Position numbers and translations under genes: made by a program. 34,536 nucleotides of DNA from contig CAZIHJ010000024.1 of NCBI GenBank assembly GCA_964538485.1, forward strand, positions 1 to 34,536, read 5' to 3'. Within the stretch, counting starts at the first letter, position 1. Each line of letters opens with the position of its first letter. Under the pieces are notes generated by a model. The model did not search any database. It was not told the DNA's origin and worked only from the letters and a program-made list of their open reading frames with translations. Below, one piece after another: positions 8,342 through 16,594 of the stretch. The stretch comes from JBJXHC01 sp964538485. GTDB lineage: Bacteria; Bacteroidota; Ignavibacteria; UBA10030; UBA6906.

Positions 8342-9097
8342 CTACGCGACAATAATCGGGACGATGGTGACAAGGGTCCACAACAACCACAGGGCGCTCA
8401 CCAGAACGAGAACCTTGACGAAGTCCCGTTCGAAGAACACGGAAAGTCCGTTGCTTACAACCCACAATTCCCACAATGTAAAAATATTAACCGAGGAAAG
8501 AACAAGGAACGCCTTGCTTTCAATATTGTCCAGGAGCAACATTCCCGGACTTGGAGACGCGAAGATTGACCCTGTTGCGACAACGAGTATAGCTGAAACG
8601 ATCCGTTCAAGGACACCAATGAGAAACGTAAGCCCGATGATCTCGAGGACCTTTTTGTACGATACACTCCGGCCTAAGACGGAACGACCCAATTGCCACA
8701 CAATGAATCCCACCGCGAATAGTGTGATGAATGAGGTGAGCGCGATGCCCACAAGCTGCGTCAGGACGAAGTATGAATTGCCGGGAGTGATAAACAGCTT
8801 CAGCCAATCGGCTTGTTGGCGTGTGATTGTTCCATCGGCAATATACCGTTCCAATTGCGGCTGAAATTCCTCTTCGCCTAACGCACGCAAATGAGCAGCA
8901 GGTGCCGGTTGACTCACAATAATCTGCGTACACACCATTGAGCACACAATATACAGAACCACCGGCAGGAGCCAGTATGCCCGAACAGGAATGTTCTCCT
9001 GAATTGAAGAAAATGCCCGCCAGGGGGCGACCAGAATATCCAGGTACACTCCGGTTATTGACGGCTCCGGGTGTAATTGTGGTGAATCTTCGTGCAT
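8342..9097 (-). CDS. Yip1-domain integral membrane protein
   Basis: A 251-residue membrane protein resembling the bacterial Yip1 family (PF04893-like). After a short Pro-rich cytosolic start, PWRAFSSIQEN is the typical N-terminal motif (a region commonly reading P-xxxF-xxI). About five hydrophobic helices follow: AYWLLPVVLYIVCSMV, FVLTQLVGIALTSFITLF, VLEIIGLTFLIGVLERI, FLVLSSVNIFTLWELWV and VLVLVSALWLLWTLVTI. A soluble loop of about 60 residues lies between the first and second helices. Bacterial members have no assigned function. Its stop codon abuts the DUF72 ATG. It is transcribed divergently from the SCO1-like gene; the 169-bp spacer must hold both promoters, but I could not pick one convincingly. 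Confidence 0.72.
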   Translation of the reverse strand: MHEDSPQLHPEPSITGVYLDILVAPWRAFSSIQENIPVRAYWLLPVVLYIVCSMVCTQIIVSQPAPAAHLRALGEEEFQPQLERYIADGTITRQQADWLKLFITPGNSYFVLTQLVGIALTSFITLFAVGFIVWQLGRSVLGRSVSYKKVLEIIGLTFLIGVLERIVSAILVVATGSIFASPSPGMLLLDNIESKAFLVLSSVNIFTLWELWVVSNGLSVFFERDFVKVLVLVSALWLLWTLVTIVPIIVA

Positions 9098-9266
9098 GAT
9101 TGGTCAACGGTTCATGAAAGAATAACGTGCACAAACAAGATACGAAGCAGTCGGTTTGATTCCAACGCACCAGCAGGAATACACTTCGCAATGCTTCCGT
9201 AAGTCTGTACACTCATCCCTTGATTTCTTATCTTTCATCAACACCTACAAAACTGGAGTTCTGAAA

Positions 9267-10127
9267 ATGACTATGAGAGTCTTGATCACATTTCTCTTCG
9301 TACTGGCGCTAGTCTCTTGTTCCAAAAAGGATCAACAATCCACGGAACTTGTCACCTTCCCACTGAAGGGAGAGGTCGTGGCCATCGACACTGCAGCGAT
9401 GCGTATCACGATCGACCACGAAGAGATTCCGGACTACATGATGGCCATGACGATGCCGTTCAAGATAAAGAACCGGCAACTGTTTGGTGGTGTCCATGTC
9501 GGCGATACAGTGCAGGGTGTACTCGCCGTTTCGCGAACGGAAAGCTGGCTGGAAACATTCACCGTTGTGGGAAAAGGCGAACCACCAAGCCGGGAACTTG
9601 TGGAGGGAACGCTGCTCGCGAAGGTGTTCAATGTCGGTGACATTATGCCGAACGACGTCCTCCAGAACCAGGAACAGAAGCCGATACGACTCAGTGATTT
9701 TCGCGGGAAGGCCGTGGCTGTAACGTTCATCTACACCCGCTGCCCACTGCCGGATTTCTGTATTCGCATGAGTGACCACTTTGCCAAACTTCAGAAGATT
9801 CTGCAGCGCGACAAGTCACTGAATGGCAAGTGGCATTTGTTGACCATAAGCTTCGATCCGCAATTCGACACCCCGAAGGTATTGAAAGACTACGGAAAGA
9901 GTTATGCCGCGGAATTCTCAACGTGGGATTTTGCAACGGCAGATATGAAGATCGTCATGAAGTTTGCCGACGGGCTTGGTTTAACCCTTGCTGACGACGA
10001 GGGACTTATTGCGCACAATCTGCGAACGGTACTGGTTGACACGGAAGGGAAAATCGTCCGGGTCATCAACGGCAATGAATGGACACCCGACGAGGTTGCA
10101 AAAGAAATACAGGGCATTGTAGATTAG
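9267..10127 (+). CDS. Lipoprotein with CusF-like copper domain fused to SCO1/SenC domain
   Basis: Probable periplasmic lipoprotein (286 residues) for copper handling or cytochrome oxidase CuA assembly. The lipobox LVSC places the lipidated Cys at residue 18. Residues 31-100 resemble the CusF/copper-binding fold, with GEVVAIDTAAMRITIDHEEIP and MMAMTMPF (His51 and Met-rich ligands). Residues 113-286 are thioredoxin-like SCO1/SenC, with RLSDFRGKAVAVTFIYTRC, a cysteine pair C159 and C165, and a downstream His250 in AHNLRTVLVD. The cysteine motif is CPLPDFC (five residues between) instead of the canonical C-x3-C, a variant seen in some SCO relatives. ATG 9267 has a CTGGAG ribosome-binding site 8 bases upstream; the longer frame to 9156 is unlikely to be used. 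Metal specificity is inference. Confidence 0.87.
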   Translation: MTMRVLITFLFVLALVSCSKKDQQSTELVTFPLKGEVVAIDTAAMRITIDHEEIPDYMMAMTMPFKIKNRQLFGGVHVGDTVQGVLAVSRTESWLETFTVVGKGEPPSRELVEGTLLAKVFNVGDIMPNDVLQNQEQKPIRLSDFRGKAVAVTFIYTRCPLPDFCIRMSDHFAKLQKILQRDKSLNGKWHLLTISFDPQFDTPKVLKDYGKSYAAEFSTWDFATADMKIVMKFADGLGLTLADDEGLIAHNLRTVLVDTEGKIVRVINGNEWTPDEVAKEIQGIVD

Positions 10128-10158
10128 CGAGCTGCTCCACACTGGTTTTCACCTCGCC

Positions 10159-11991
10159 TCACTTCACAATAAATATCCGGTAGTCTCTCGGCTCCAGGGC
10201 AAGAACGGCTTGCTCGCGAGTTTCCTTTGTTATCTCAATCAGGTCGCCGCTGAAATAATCCTTCAACGTCAGGACGGATTGGCCTGGCGCGAGCTGATCG
10301 AGAGGAGTACTGATACTCGTGAACCGTGGCTCGGAGGAGAAATTCAACACTACCATGATCTTATCCTTGCCTGCAATTCTCGCGAACGCATAGACATCCT
10401 GATCGTGTGTTGACGCAAGCCGGATCATCTCTCCACGCGTCAACGCCTTGTTCGTCTTGCGAAGGGCAAACAGCCGCTTGTTGAGTTCCCCGATTTCACG
10501 GGAACGGGTCCAGTCAATATCGACTTTCTCGAATAGCTCCAGTCTCTTGTCATTTGCCACCTCTTCACCAGCATAGAGAAGCGGAACACCCGGGATGGTA
10601 TTGACCAGAACCGTGCTCAACTTCACTCCGTCCAGACCGAATTTTGTCACCGCAGGTGCATCCCACGCGTTTTTATCGTGATTCGTGTTAAATCGCATCC
10701 GCAATGCACCGGTGGGAAACTGCAACACTTCCGCCTTGAATATCTCGTCAAGTATGGTCACCGACCTTCTTGCGTTCAGCAACGGATCGAGAGCATCGTA
10801 GACACCCCATGAGTAGGTAAGGTCGAATGCCTTCATGTGATGCTCGGGCAATGTTCCTTCGGAGAGCATCATCACGGGCTTGATCTTGTTGAGGCGACCC
10901 CGCACATCTTCCCAGAAATCCGTCGGCACCAATTCCGCGACATCGCAACGGAACCCGTCGATGCCGACGTCCTTCACCCACCAGCGCATCATATCGATGA
11001 TGTACTTCCGCAACTCCGGCTTGGAATAATCCAAATCGGCCACGTCACTCCAGTCGGGGTTCGGGGGGACGATATTTCCTTTGCCGTCCTTCGTGTACCA
11101 ATCAGGATGTTCCGTGATAAGTTTGTTATCCCACGCAGTATGATTGATGACGAGATCGATGATCAGCTTCATCCCCTGTTTGTGGACGGCGTTCAGGAGT
11201 TTCTTGAAATCCTTCATCGTCCCGAACTCCGGATTGACGTCGTAGAAGTCCTTCACTGAATACGGACTACCGAGGGATCCCTTGCGGTGCTTCTCTCCTA
11301 CCGGATGCACCGGCATGAGCCAGAGAACTGTTACACCGAGATCCTTCAACTCCGGCAACCGCTTTTCAAGTCCGGCAAATGTCCCTTCTTTTGAAAATGA
11401 TCGCAAGTAGACTTCATAAATAACCGCGTCTCTCACCCAGTCAGCGCTTTTCAACGCGGGCTTGCCATAATACGGACTCTTCAGCAGATCATCGAGGTGT
11501 TTGGTTTCAACAAGTGTGATCGGCTTGTAGATTCCACCGCCGCCGGCATAGTCCATCACCTGAACGACAATGGAATTCTCACCGTTGCGCAGTGCGGTGC
11601 TGACATCAACAGCAAAGGGATCGCTGTAGCCGGTATGGCTCCCGACTTCGATGCCATTCACCCACACGGTCGCGTCATCATCAACGCCGGCAAAATGGAT
11701 ACTCATAGGTTCTGCGGTCTTCTCGAACGTGAACTTACGGAAAAACCAGCCAAGCCCGTCGTATGTCGCAAGGCCGGGATACCCCTCCCAGAACCGCGGA
11801 GTCTCAACACTCACCCAATTCGAGCGATCGTGTTCATCGGCGAACCATTTATCATTGAAGCCGGTCTTTCCACTATCGGCTTTGAACATCCATGTGCCAT
11901 CAAGTGATATCTTCATCGACGCCGTTTGGGAATACATCGGAGACTTCATAAGAATACACGCTGTAATGAGGAGAAAAACCCGGGTTGGCAT
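10159..11991 (-). CDS. Secreted GH13 alpha-amylase-family glycosidase with N-terminal GH2-like sugar-binding domain
   Basis: A 610-residue exported glycoside hydrolase. Residues 1-22 form a signal peptide (VFLLITACILM, cleavage near YSQ). Residues 27-165 look like the jelly-roll sugar-binding domain of GH2 enzymes: LDGTWMFKAD, WVSVETPRFWE, GWFFRKFTF, VWVNGIEVGSHTGY and DPFAVDVS. Residues 185-530 are a GH13 barrel: VIYEVYLRSFS, LWLMPVHPVG, region I DLVINHTA, region II GFRCDVAE (nucleophile Asp350), region III MLSEGT (acid Glu378) and region IV NTNHD (Asp439). A C-terminal beta domain closes the chain. Such enzymes act on alpha-glucans or related sugars; the exact substrate cannot be read. It converges with the SCO1-like gene, 31 bp apart. 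The TTG/GTG alternatives upstream are not needed, although the ribosome-binding site is weak. Confidence 0.9.
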   Translation of the reverse strand: MPTRVFLLITACILMKSPMYSQTASMKISLDGTWMFKADSGKTGFNDKWFADEHDRSNWVSVETPRFWEGYPGLATYDGLGWFFRKFTFEKTAEPMSIHFAGVDDDATVWVNGIEVGSHTGYSDPFAVDVSTALRNGENSIVVQVMDYAGGGGIYKPITLVETKHLDDLLKSPYYGKPALKSADWVRDAVIYEVYLRSFSKEGTFAGLEKRLPELKDLGVTVLWLMPVHPVGEKHRKGSLGSPYSVKDFYDVNPEFGTMKDFKKLLNAVHKQGMKLIIDLVINHTAWDNKLITEHPDWYTKDGKGNIVPPNPDWSDVADLDYSKPELRKYIIDMMRWWVKDVGIDGFRCDVAELVPTDFWEDVRGRLNKIKPVMMLSEGTLPEHHMKAFDLTYSWGVYDALDPLLNARRSVTILDEIFKAEVLQFPTGALRMRFNTNHDKNAWDAPAVTKFGLDGVKLSTVLVNTIPGVPLLYAGEEVANDKRLELFEKVDIDWTRSREIGELNKRLFALRKTNKALTRGEMIRLASTHDQDVYAFARIAGKDKIMVVLNFSSEPRFTSISTPLDQLAPGQSVLTLKDYFSGDLIEITKETREQAVLALEPRDYRIFIVK

Positions 11992-12205
11992 GTTCAGGTA
12001 TTCATTATTGAATGATTTGAGATTGGGTTAAAGAGTAAGAAATTTGGCAAGGAAGAGCAAACGGGGGTTGAGTTCATAGAGTTTGTCAGGGAAGAGTGTC
12101 GATCAGGGTGAATATTGAGACCGTACAGTCTTTTTCCAGCTTCGCGCTCACTGGTTTTTGGCAGCATGAAGGATTACATTTGATTCCACAATCCAGAGGT
12201 GAACC

Positions 12206-12801
12206 ATGAAAAAGCTCTTGGGAATTATTCTCTGTTGCATTGCGGTACTGGCCCTTGCCGGATGTGACGAGTTGATAAATATCTGGACCGGTGGTGGAGG
12301 GAACAGCGTTCCCATCGTATCGTATCCGATGCGGGTGGGAAATTGGTGGACAATGGACCATGCGTACGTCACATATAATTTTCGTCCGATTGATACAACA
12401 TTTCAATTTCAACCCGATTCATTCCATTACATCAATAATGTAGAAGTAACCGGGCAATTGCGGATCTCCAGAATCCCCGGAACGCCCGGTGACTCGATCA
12501 CCGTTACAGAAATCAGAGCCATGGAGGCCGGATCCTCCGGCTATTCTTACTATACACAATCGGCTGAGGGGTTGTTCCTGCATGGCTATATTTTCGGCGC
12601 GTTGTCTCTCCCCCGCCCGCAGGGCGAACCATTCTCGTTCACGATTGCCGGGCGCACCTTTCCCTCGTTACGAGAGTTAACGAAGTTCATGGAGTCGCCC
12701 AGACGACTGGACGGACAGGATTCCCTCACGAGAGAGTATCCTCCTCTCACCGCGATCAGGTACCCGCTTCGGACAGGAGATCAGTGGACGTACAGAGAAA
12801 A
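12206..12801 (+). CDS. Putative lipoprotein of unknown function (3' end lost in N gap)
   Basis: At least 198 residues, truncated by the assembly gap. A lipoprotein signal is clear: MKKLLGIILCCIAVLALAGC with the lipidated Cys at residue 20. The mature part opens with a Gly-rich stretch (WTGGGG), then PMRVGNWWTMD and a second YPLRTGDQWTYRE motif just before the gap. This pair of 'yP-rvGd-W-Y' elements is typical of beta-rich exported proteins of Bacteroidota-like genomes, but it is not a named family I can assign. ATG 12206 has an AGAGGTG ribosome-binding site 6-7 bases upstream. The gene is preceded by 214 bp without an obvious gene, divergent from the glycosidase, in which I see only AT-rich promoter-like sequence. 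Confidence 0.7.
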
Positions 12802-12901
12802 NNNNNNNNNNNNNNNNNNNNNNNNNNNNNNNNNNNNNNNNNNNNNNNNNNNNNNNNNNNNNNNNNNNNNNNNNNNNNNNNNNNNNNNNNNNNNNNNNNN
12901 N
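12802..12901. other. Assembly gap of 100 N
   Basis: Exactly 100 N, the conventional placeholder for a gap of unknown size. It removes the 3' end of the lipoprotein gene and the sequence just downstream of gpmA. The flanks share no obvious overlap, in contrast to the second gap, so real sequence is probably missing here. Confidence 0.99.
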
Positions 12902-12945
12902 CCCGCGGCGCCTCACCATATTGGTTGTTGCTTGCTGCTCATTGA

Positions 12946-13695
12946 TCATTTAGTCGCCTTCCCCTGGTTTGCTACCGCCTGCATCTTCGCCTTGATCGCT
13001 GCTTCATCACCAAGGTACCGATGGCTCAGTGGTTTCAGGTTATCGTCCAATTCGTACAAGAGCGGCACGCCGGTCGGAATATTCAATCCGGTGATTTCAT
13101 TGTCTGAGATGTTATCAAGGTACTTCACAAGTGCACGCAGACTGTTGCCATGTGCAGCAATAACGACACGCTTCCCAGCTTTGATAGTCGGGGCGATGAC
13201 CTCATGCCAGTACGGAAGAAAGCGGTCAACAGTATCCTTGAGACACTCGGAAAGGGGGATATCTTTGGGATCCATGTTCTTGTACCGGGGATCGCTTGCC
13301 GGATACATCGGATGTGAGCGTTCCAGCGCCGGCGGACGGATATCATAGCTCCTGCGCCAGATGTGGACCTGTTGCTCACCGTACTTTGCCGCCATCTCGG
13401 CCTTGTTAAGTCCTTGCAACGCGCCGTAGTGTCGTTCGTTCAATCGCCACGAGTGGTGAATCGGAATCCACATCATGTCCATTTCATACAGCGTCAGCCA
13501 GAGTGTGCGGATTGCGCGCTTGAGCATGGATGTGTAGGCAACATCAAAGGCGAGATCTTCGGCTTTTAGTATGCGACCGGCAGCTCGCGCTTCCTCAAGT
13601 CCCTTCGGAGAAAGGTCCACGTCCACCCAACCCGTGAACCGATTTTCAAGATTCCACTGTGATTCACCATGACGGAGAAGGATCAGTTTGTGCAT
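12946..13695 (-). CDS. gpmA: 2,3-bisphosphoglycerate-dependent phosphoglycerate mutase
   Basis: Glycolytic and gluconeogenic enzyme interconverting 3- and 2-phosphoglycerate in the cytosol. The 249-residue length fits the dPGM family. The catalytic loop LLRHGESQWN carries the phospho-acceptor His9. Further marks are TGWVDVDLSPKG, the SMLKRAIRTLW region, LNERHYGALQGLNK with the catalytic Glu, and AAHGNSLRALVKYL with the second His. The C-terminal tail is present, as in the long GpmA type. ATG 13695 has an AAAGGA ribosome-binding site. A candidate promoter lies just upstream, so it may be transcribed separately from the acyltransferase genes, which lie on the same strand 83 bp upstream. The gene ends 44 bp from the N gap. 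Confidence 0.96.
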   Translation of the reverse strand: MHKLILLRHGESQWNLENRFTGWVDVDLSPKGLEEARAAGRILKAEDLAFDVAYTSMLKRAIRTLWLTLYEMDMMWIPIHHSWRLNERHYGALQGLNKAEMAAKYGEQQVHIWRRSYDIRPPALERSHPMYPASDPRYKNMDPKDIPLSECLKDTVDRFLPYWHEVIAPTIKAGKRVVIAAHGNSLRALVKYLDNISDNEITGLNIPTGVPLLYELDDNLKPLSHRYLGDEAAIKAKMQAVANQGKATK

Positions 13696-13738
13696 TGTGA
13701 TGATTCCTTTGATTTCATATTTCGTAAGAGGCGTCTAC

Positions 13739-13767
13739 AGAGTAGGGAATTCGGTATGGAAGTTCAA
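13739..13767 (-). promoter_or_regulatory. Candidate sigma-70-like promoter for gpmA
   Basis: On the minus strand, TTGAAC (13762-13767) is followed after exactly 17 bases by TACTCT (13739-13744). Transcription would begin near 13732, leaving a leader of about 37 bases that contains the AAAGGA ribosome-binding site of gpmA. Found by eye only; promoter consensus in this lineage may differ from E. coli. Confidence 0.3.
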
Positions 13768-13778
13768 GACGCCGCGCT

Positions 13779-14960
13779 TCACTCTCCGGGCCCGAAGAAG
13801 AATACAGCCACCAGAATCGCCAGCGCTCCATATTGCAGTATCATCTTCCAACGTGGTGACTCACGCTTGATCCTTCCCCAACTGTACGCAAGTGCGTACA
13901 TGAGTACGAAGAGAATGATCGTTGTAACGATGGCTTCGCCATATCCGAATGTGTTACCGACGTATCTGAAGAAATTGAACTGAGCGAAATCACCATAAAG
14001 AAGAAGCAGGTGCGTCGTGTAGACAATGAGTGACTCGCGTCCTATCAGCGTCACCACCGATGATGGTGAAACCCCTTTTCGTTTCTCAAAGAAGAACATC
14101 ATGCCGCACAGCAACATTACAAGCCCCAATCGTACAAAATAAAAACTCGGACTGAATCTCCAGTAGTCATACGTCGGGTAGATGTTCAACGCAATAGGAT
14201 GGATCAGAAATGAAACACCGATCAACACCGGGGTGAAGAGAAGCATGCGTTTCATGAAGCGTTGTTCTGTCTCATCGCTTGGGCGGGCTTCCAGGTAATA
14301 ATAGCCGGCGATAGCCCCGGCAAACAGGAATGCCGACCAGGGAAACAGCGGAAAGCCGGGAAAGCTTGGAAAGTGGATGCCATTCATGTACCCCGCAATC
14401 GCCGCCGGCAATAATGGCCAGAAATCAATTCCCCAGACAACAGGTGTAATGAACACAATGGTTACAGTGAGGCCGAGAAGTATGCCATACATGCGCCGCT
14501 CATCTCTTGCGACAAGCATAAGTACCTGCATGAAGATCAAACTCACCGCAATGCACTCAAGAACATCGGCCTGGAAAAACATGCGCCAGGGGAGCTCTTC
14601 GGTGAGGCCAACAAGCTGGCCGTAATTGAACTTCGGTATGTGAAGAAGATAGCCGAGACAAAGAATAAACAACAACCGCCCGAGCTGTTTGAACAACGGT
14701 TTGCCGAACGAGAGATAATCACCAAGCTTGCGACGCGTTGTAACCGCCCACGCCATTCCGGAGGCAAAGAGGAATGAAGGCGCAACCAGTCCGTTGATGA
14801 ACGCGATGATTTCAAACAGGTCGGTTCCTCTGAGTTCACTTGTAAGCGTCGCGTTGAACACATGGGTTTCGATCATGACGATCACCGCCCAGCCGCGCAA
14901 CAAGTCAATAAACTCGATGCGACGCGAGCGTGGAGCGGCAGGCGATGATGCTTCAGGCAT
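13779..14960 (-). CDS. Membrane acyltransferase-like protein, HGSNAT/DUF1624 family (copy 1)
   Basis: A 393-residue polytopic membrane protein with about ten hydrophobic helices. The N-terminal signature RRIEFIDLLRGWAVIVMIETH (FIDLLRG at residues 17-23, His33) matches heparan-alpha-glucosaminide N-acetyltransferase catalytic and related DUF1624 proteins, which move acetyl groups across a membrane onto sugars. Later landmarks are PSFLFASGMAW, FPLFPWSAFLFAGAIAGY, YPTYDYWRFSPSFYFVRL and LIVYTTHLLLLYGD. The upstream neighbour on the same strand is a clear paralogue (shared DYW-SP-F--VRL block), pointing to tandem duplication. ATG 14960 is preferred to the TTG at 14963. Only 9 bp separates it from the previous stop. 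The acceptor molecule is unknown. Confidence 0.78.
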   Translation of the reverse strand: MPEASSPAAPRSRRIEFIDLLRGWAVIVMIETHVFNATLTSELRGTDLFEIIAFINGLVAPSFLFASGMAWAVTTRRKLGDYLSFGKPLFKQLGRLLFILCLGYLLHIPKFNYGQLVGLTEELPWRMFFQADVLECIAVSLIFMQVLMLVARDERRMYGILLGLTVTIVFITPVVWGIDFWPLLPAAIAGYMNGIHFPSFPGFPLFPWSAFLFAGAIAGYYYLEARPSDETEQRFMKRMLLFTPVLIGVSFLIHPIALNIYPTYDYWRFSPSFYFVRLGLVMLLCGMMFFFEKRKGVSPSSVVTLIGRESLIVYTTHLLLLYGDFAQFNFFRYVGNTFGYGEAIVTTIILFVLMYALAYSWGRIKRESPRWKMILQYGALAILVAVFFFGPGE

Positions 14961-14969
14961 CAAACAGTC

Positions 14970-16166
14970 TCAGTGAGGTTTGATCAAGAAGATGAGGACG
15001 ATGAGACCAACAACAGCAGCACGAACGTAGCGTGTGTTACCTGCATATTTTTCCCGCATGGCATTTGAGAGAGACACGACACCGAGCATACCGGCGAGAA
15101 CAGCTATGGCAGTGCAAAAAGCCAGGGGGTAGGAGAATGTCCGCCCGATAATCTGCGCCAGGCCACTATTTGCCGCCGAGCCATACACAACGACCATGTG
15201 CAGAAGATACACCAGCAGGGAGGACTGTCCGAGTGTGATAATGTTCGTCGCAACCAATTCCGGAATATTCTTAAGAGAATAAAAGAACGACGTTAGTACG
15301 AACACAATCGCAAGTCGCACGAGGAAGAAATTCGGGCTGCTCTTCCAGTAATCGTGGGGCGGATACAACGATACGGGCAGCAGATCGAAGGCCAATCCAC
15401 ACACCCCCATGGACAACCCGATGAACAGCAGCTTGCGGAAAAAGGCCCGTTCTTCTCCAACCCGACGAGCGTTGATGAAGATATGTCCGGCAAGAGCACC
15501 GATCAACAAAAATGCAGCATAAGGAAAGAGTGGAAAAATGGAAACCTGTGTCTGATTGAAGTATGGGGAAAGAAACGGTGAAAATCCCGGCGCGAAGTCA
15601 ATGCTCCATACGATCGGCGACGCAAACACCAGTATTGCAGCAATACCCCCAACGACCATGGAAAATTTACGTGGCGTTTTCACACAGAACACAACACCCT
15701 GCACGATCAGCAGACTCACCGCAACACAATGAAGCACGTCAACTTGAAACAGCTGGGAATAGTCTGTGGGGGTTGCCTGGTACAGAATCTTATTCAGTGA
15801 GAAGAAAGGAAAATGGAGAGCGTAGCCGATCGCCAGGAGCTGAAGTATCCGAAGCAGTCGTTGAAAAAGGGGCTGACCAAACTGGCGGTACGCATCCCAT
15901 TTCTTTTCCGTCGCCACGATGAATGCGAGCCCTGCAACGAACAGAAACATCGGTGCTGTGAAACCGCGAACAGCATCATAGAGCCGGAACATCTCTCCGA
16001 CCCTGGAGGCATCGCTCAATACAGAATCGATGCTGTGCCCAACGACCATCACGACCACGGCAACGCCGCGCATGATGTCGATAAACTGGATTCTGTCAGA
16101 CTTAGTCGAAGAGGGCATCCCGAAGGGATCGGAATGTGAGGGTGGGAAAGTTGCCGGAGACGACAT
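14970..16166 (-). CDS. Membrane acyltransferase-like protein, HGSNAT/DUF1624 family (copy 2)
   Basis: A 398-residue paralogue of the adjacent gene. It shows DRIQFIDIMRGVAVVVMVVGH (FIDIMRG at residues 28-34, His44), PMFLFVAGLAF, IFPLFPYAAFLLIGALAGH, YPPHDYWKSSPNFFLVRL and SLLVYLLHMVVVYG. About ten transmembrane helices alternate with short loops. Start ATG 16166 lies 1 bp after the stop of the receiver gene and has a GGAG ribosome-binding site within the end of that gene, so the two are almost certainly translated from one mRNA. A later ATG at 16118 lacks such a site. The role is probably acetyl or acyl transfer to a lipid or glycan at the cytoplasmic membrane; substrate not readable. Confidence 0.78.
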   Translation of the reverse strand: MSSPATFPPSHSDPFGMPSSTKSDRIQFIDIMRGVAVVVMVVGHSIDSVLSDASRVGEMFRLYDAVRGFTAPMFLFVAGLAFIVATEKKWDAYRQFGQPLFQRLLRILQLLAIGYALHFPFFSLNKILYQATPTDYSQLFQVDVLHCVAVSLLIVQGVVFCVKTPRKFSMVVGGIAAILVFASPIVWSIDFAPGFSPFLSPYFNQTQVSIFPLFPYAAFLLIGALAGHIFINARRVGEERAFFRKLLFIGLSMGVCGLAFDLLPVSLYPPHDYWKSSPNFFLVRLAIVFVLTSFFYSLKNIPELVATNIITLGQSSLLVYLLHMVVVYGSAANSGLAQIIGRTFSYPLAFCTAIAVLAGMLGVVSLSNAMREKYAGNTRYVRAAVVGLIVLIFLIKPH

Positions 16167-16167
16167 C

Positions 16168-16548
16168 TTACGCTCCGAGTTTTTCCTTGATGATCTGTTC
16201 CAGCTCGTCGAGGTCCACCGGTTTGGTAATATACGCGGCGCTACCCAGTTCCTTGCCGAATTTCTGGGCGTAATAATCATCCACGGCGGTAAGAAAGACA
16301 AACGGCACAGATTGGTAGCTTGTTTCCTTCCTGACCCGCTGAAACAGTTCAAAACCGTTCGTTCCGGGCATAACGAGGTCGGAGACGATAATACTCGGCT
16401 CAACCGATTGAAGCGCGTGCATTGCGGCATCCGCTCCTTCTGCCGCCTGCACGGTGAACCCCCGGGCCACCAACCCGGCCTTCGTGGCGTTCAGGATCGA
16501 CGGCTCGTCATCAACCAGTAATATGATTCTTTCTTTCATTTGTGCCAT
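16168..16548 (-). CDS. Stand-alone receiver-domain response regulator
   Basis: A 126-residue CheY-like protein consisting of one receiver domain with no output domain. Acidic residues follow ILLVDDE, the phospho-acceptor is Asp57 in VSDLVMPG, and the conserved Thr and Lys109 are in FLTAVDD and YITKPVD. Its partner kinase is not in this window. The position is unusual: 46 bp after hpnE and 1 bp before a membrane acyltransferase gene, all on one strand. It may act by protein-protein contact, for example on one of the encoded membrane proteins, but this is inference. ATG 16548 is used; a second ATG at 16539 is possible, and neither has a good ribosome-binding site. Confidence 0.9.
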   Translation of the reverse strand: MAQMKERIILLVDDEPSILNATKAGLVARGFTVQAAEGADAAMHALQSVEPSIIVSDLVMPGTNGFELFQRVRKETSYQSVPFVFLTAVDDYYAQKFGKELGSAAYITKPVDLDELEQIIKEKLGA

Positions 16549-16560
16549 TTGTGTGGAGCC

Positions 16561-16588
16561 AATATAAAAAATCGGCCTTCAGAAGCAA
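16561..16588 (-). promoter_or_regulatory. Weak candidate promoter before the receiver gene
   Basis: On the minus strand, TTGCTT (16583-16588), a 16-base spacer and TATATT (16561-16566) lie between the hpnE stop and the receiver start. The -10-like box is only 12 bases from ATG 16548, so transcripts would be nearly leaderless. This agrees with the missing ribosome-binding site but is unproven. Picked by eye. Confidence 0.2.
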
Positions 16589-16594
16589 TGCGAG

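Noticed and set aside
10128..10158. Possible terminator between the SCO1-like gene and the glycosidase
   Set aside because: Only a 5-bp GCGAG/CTCGC pair with a loop above 20 bases and no T-run.
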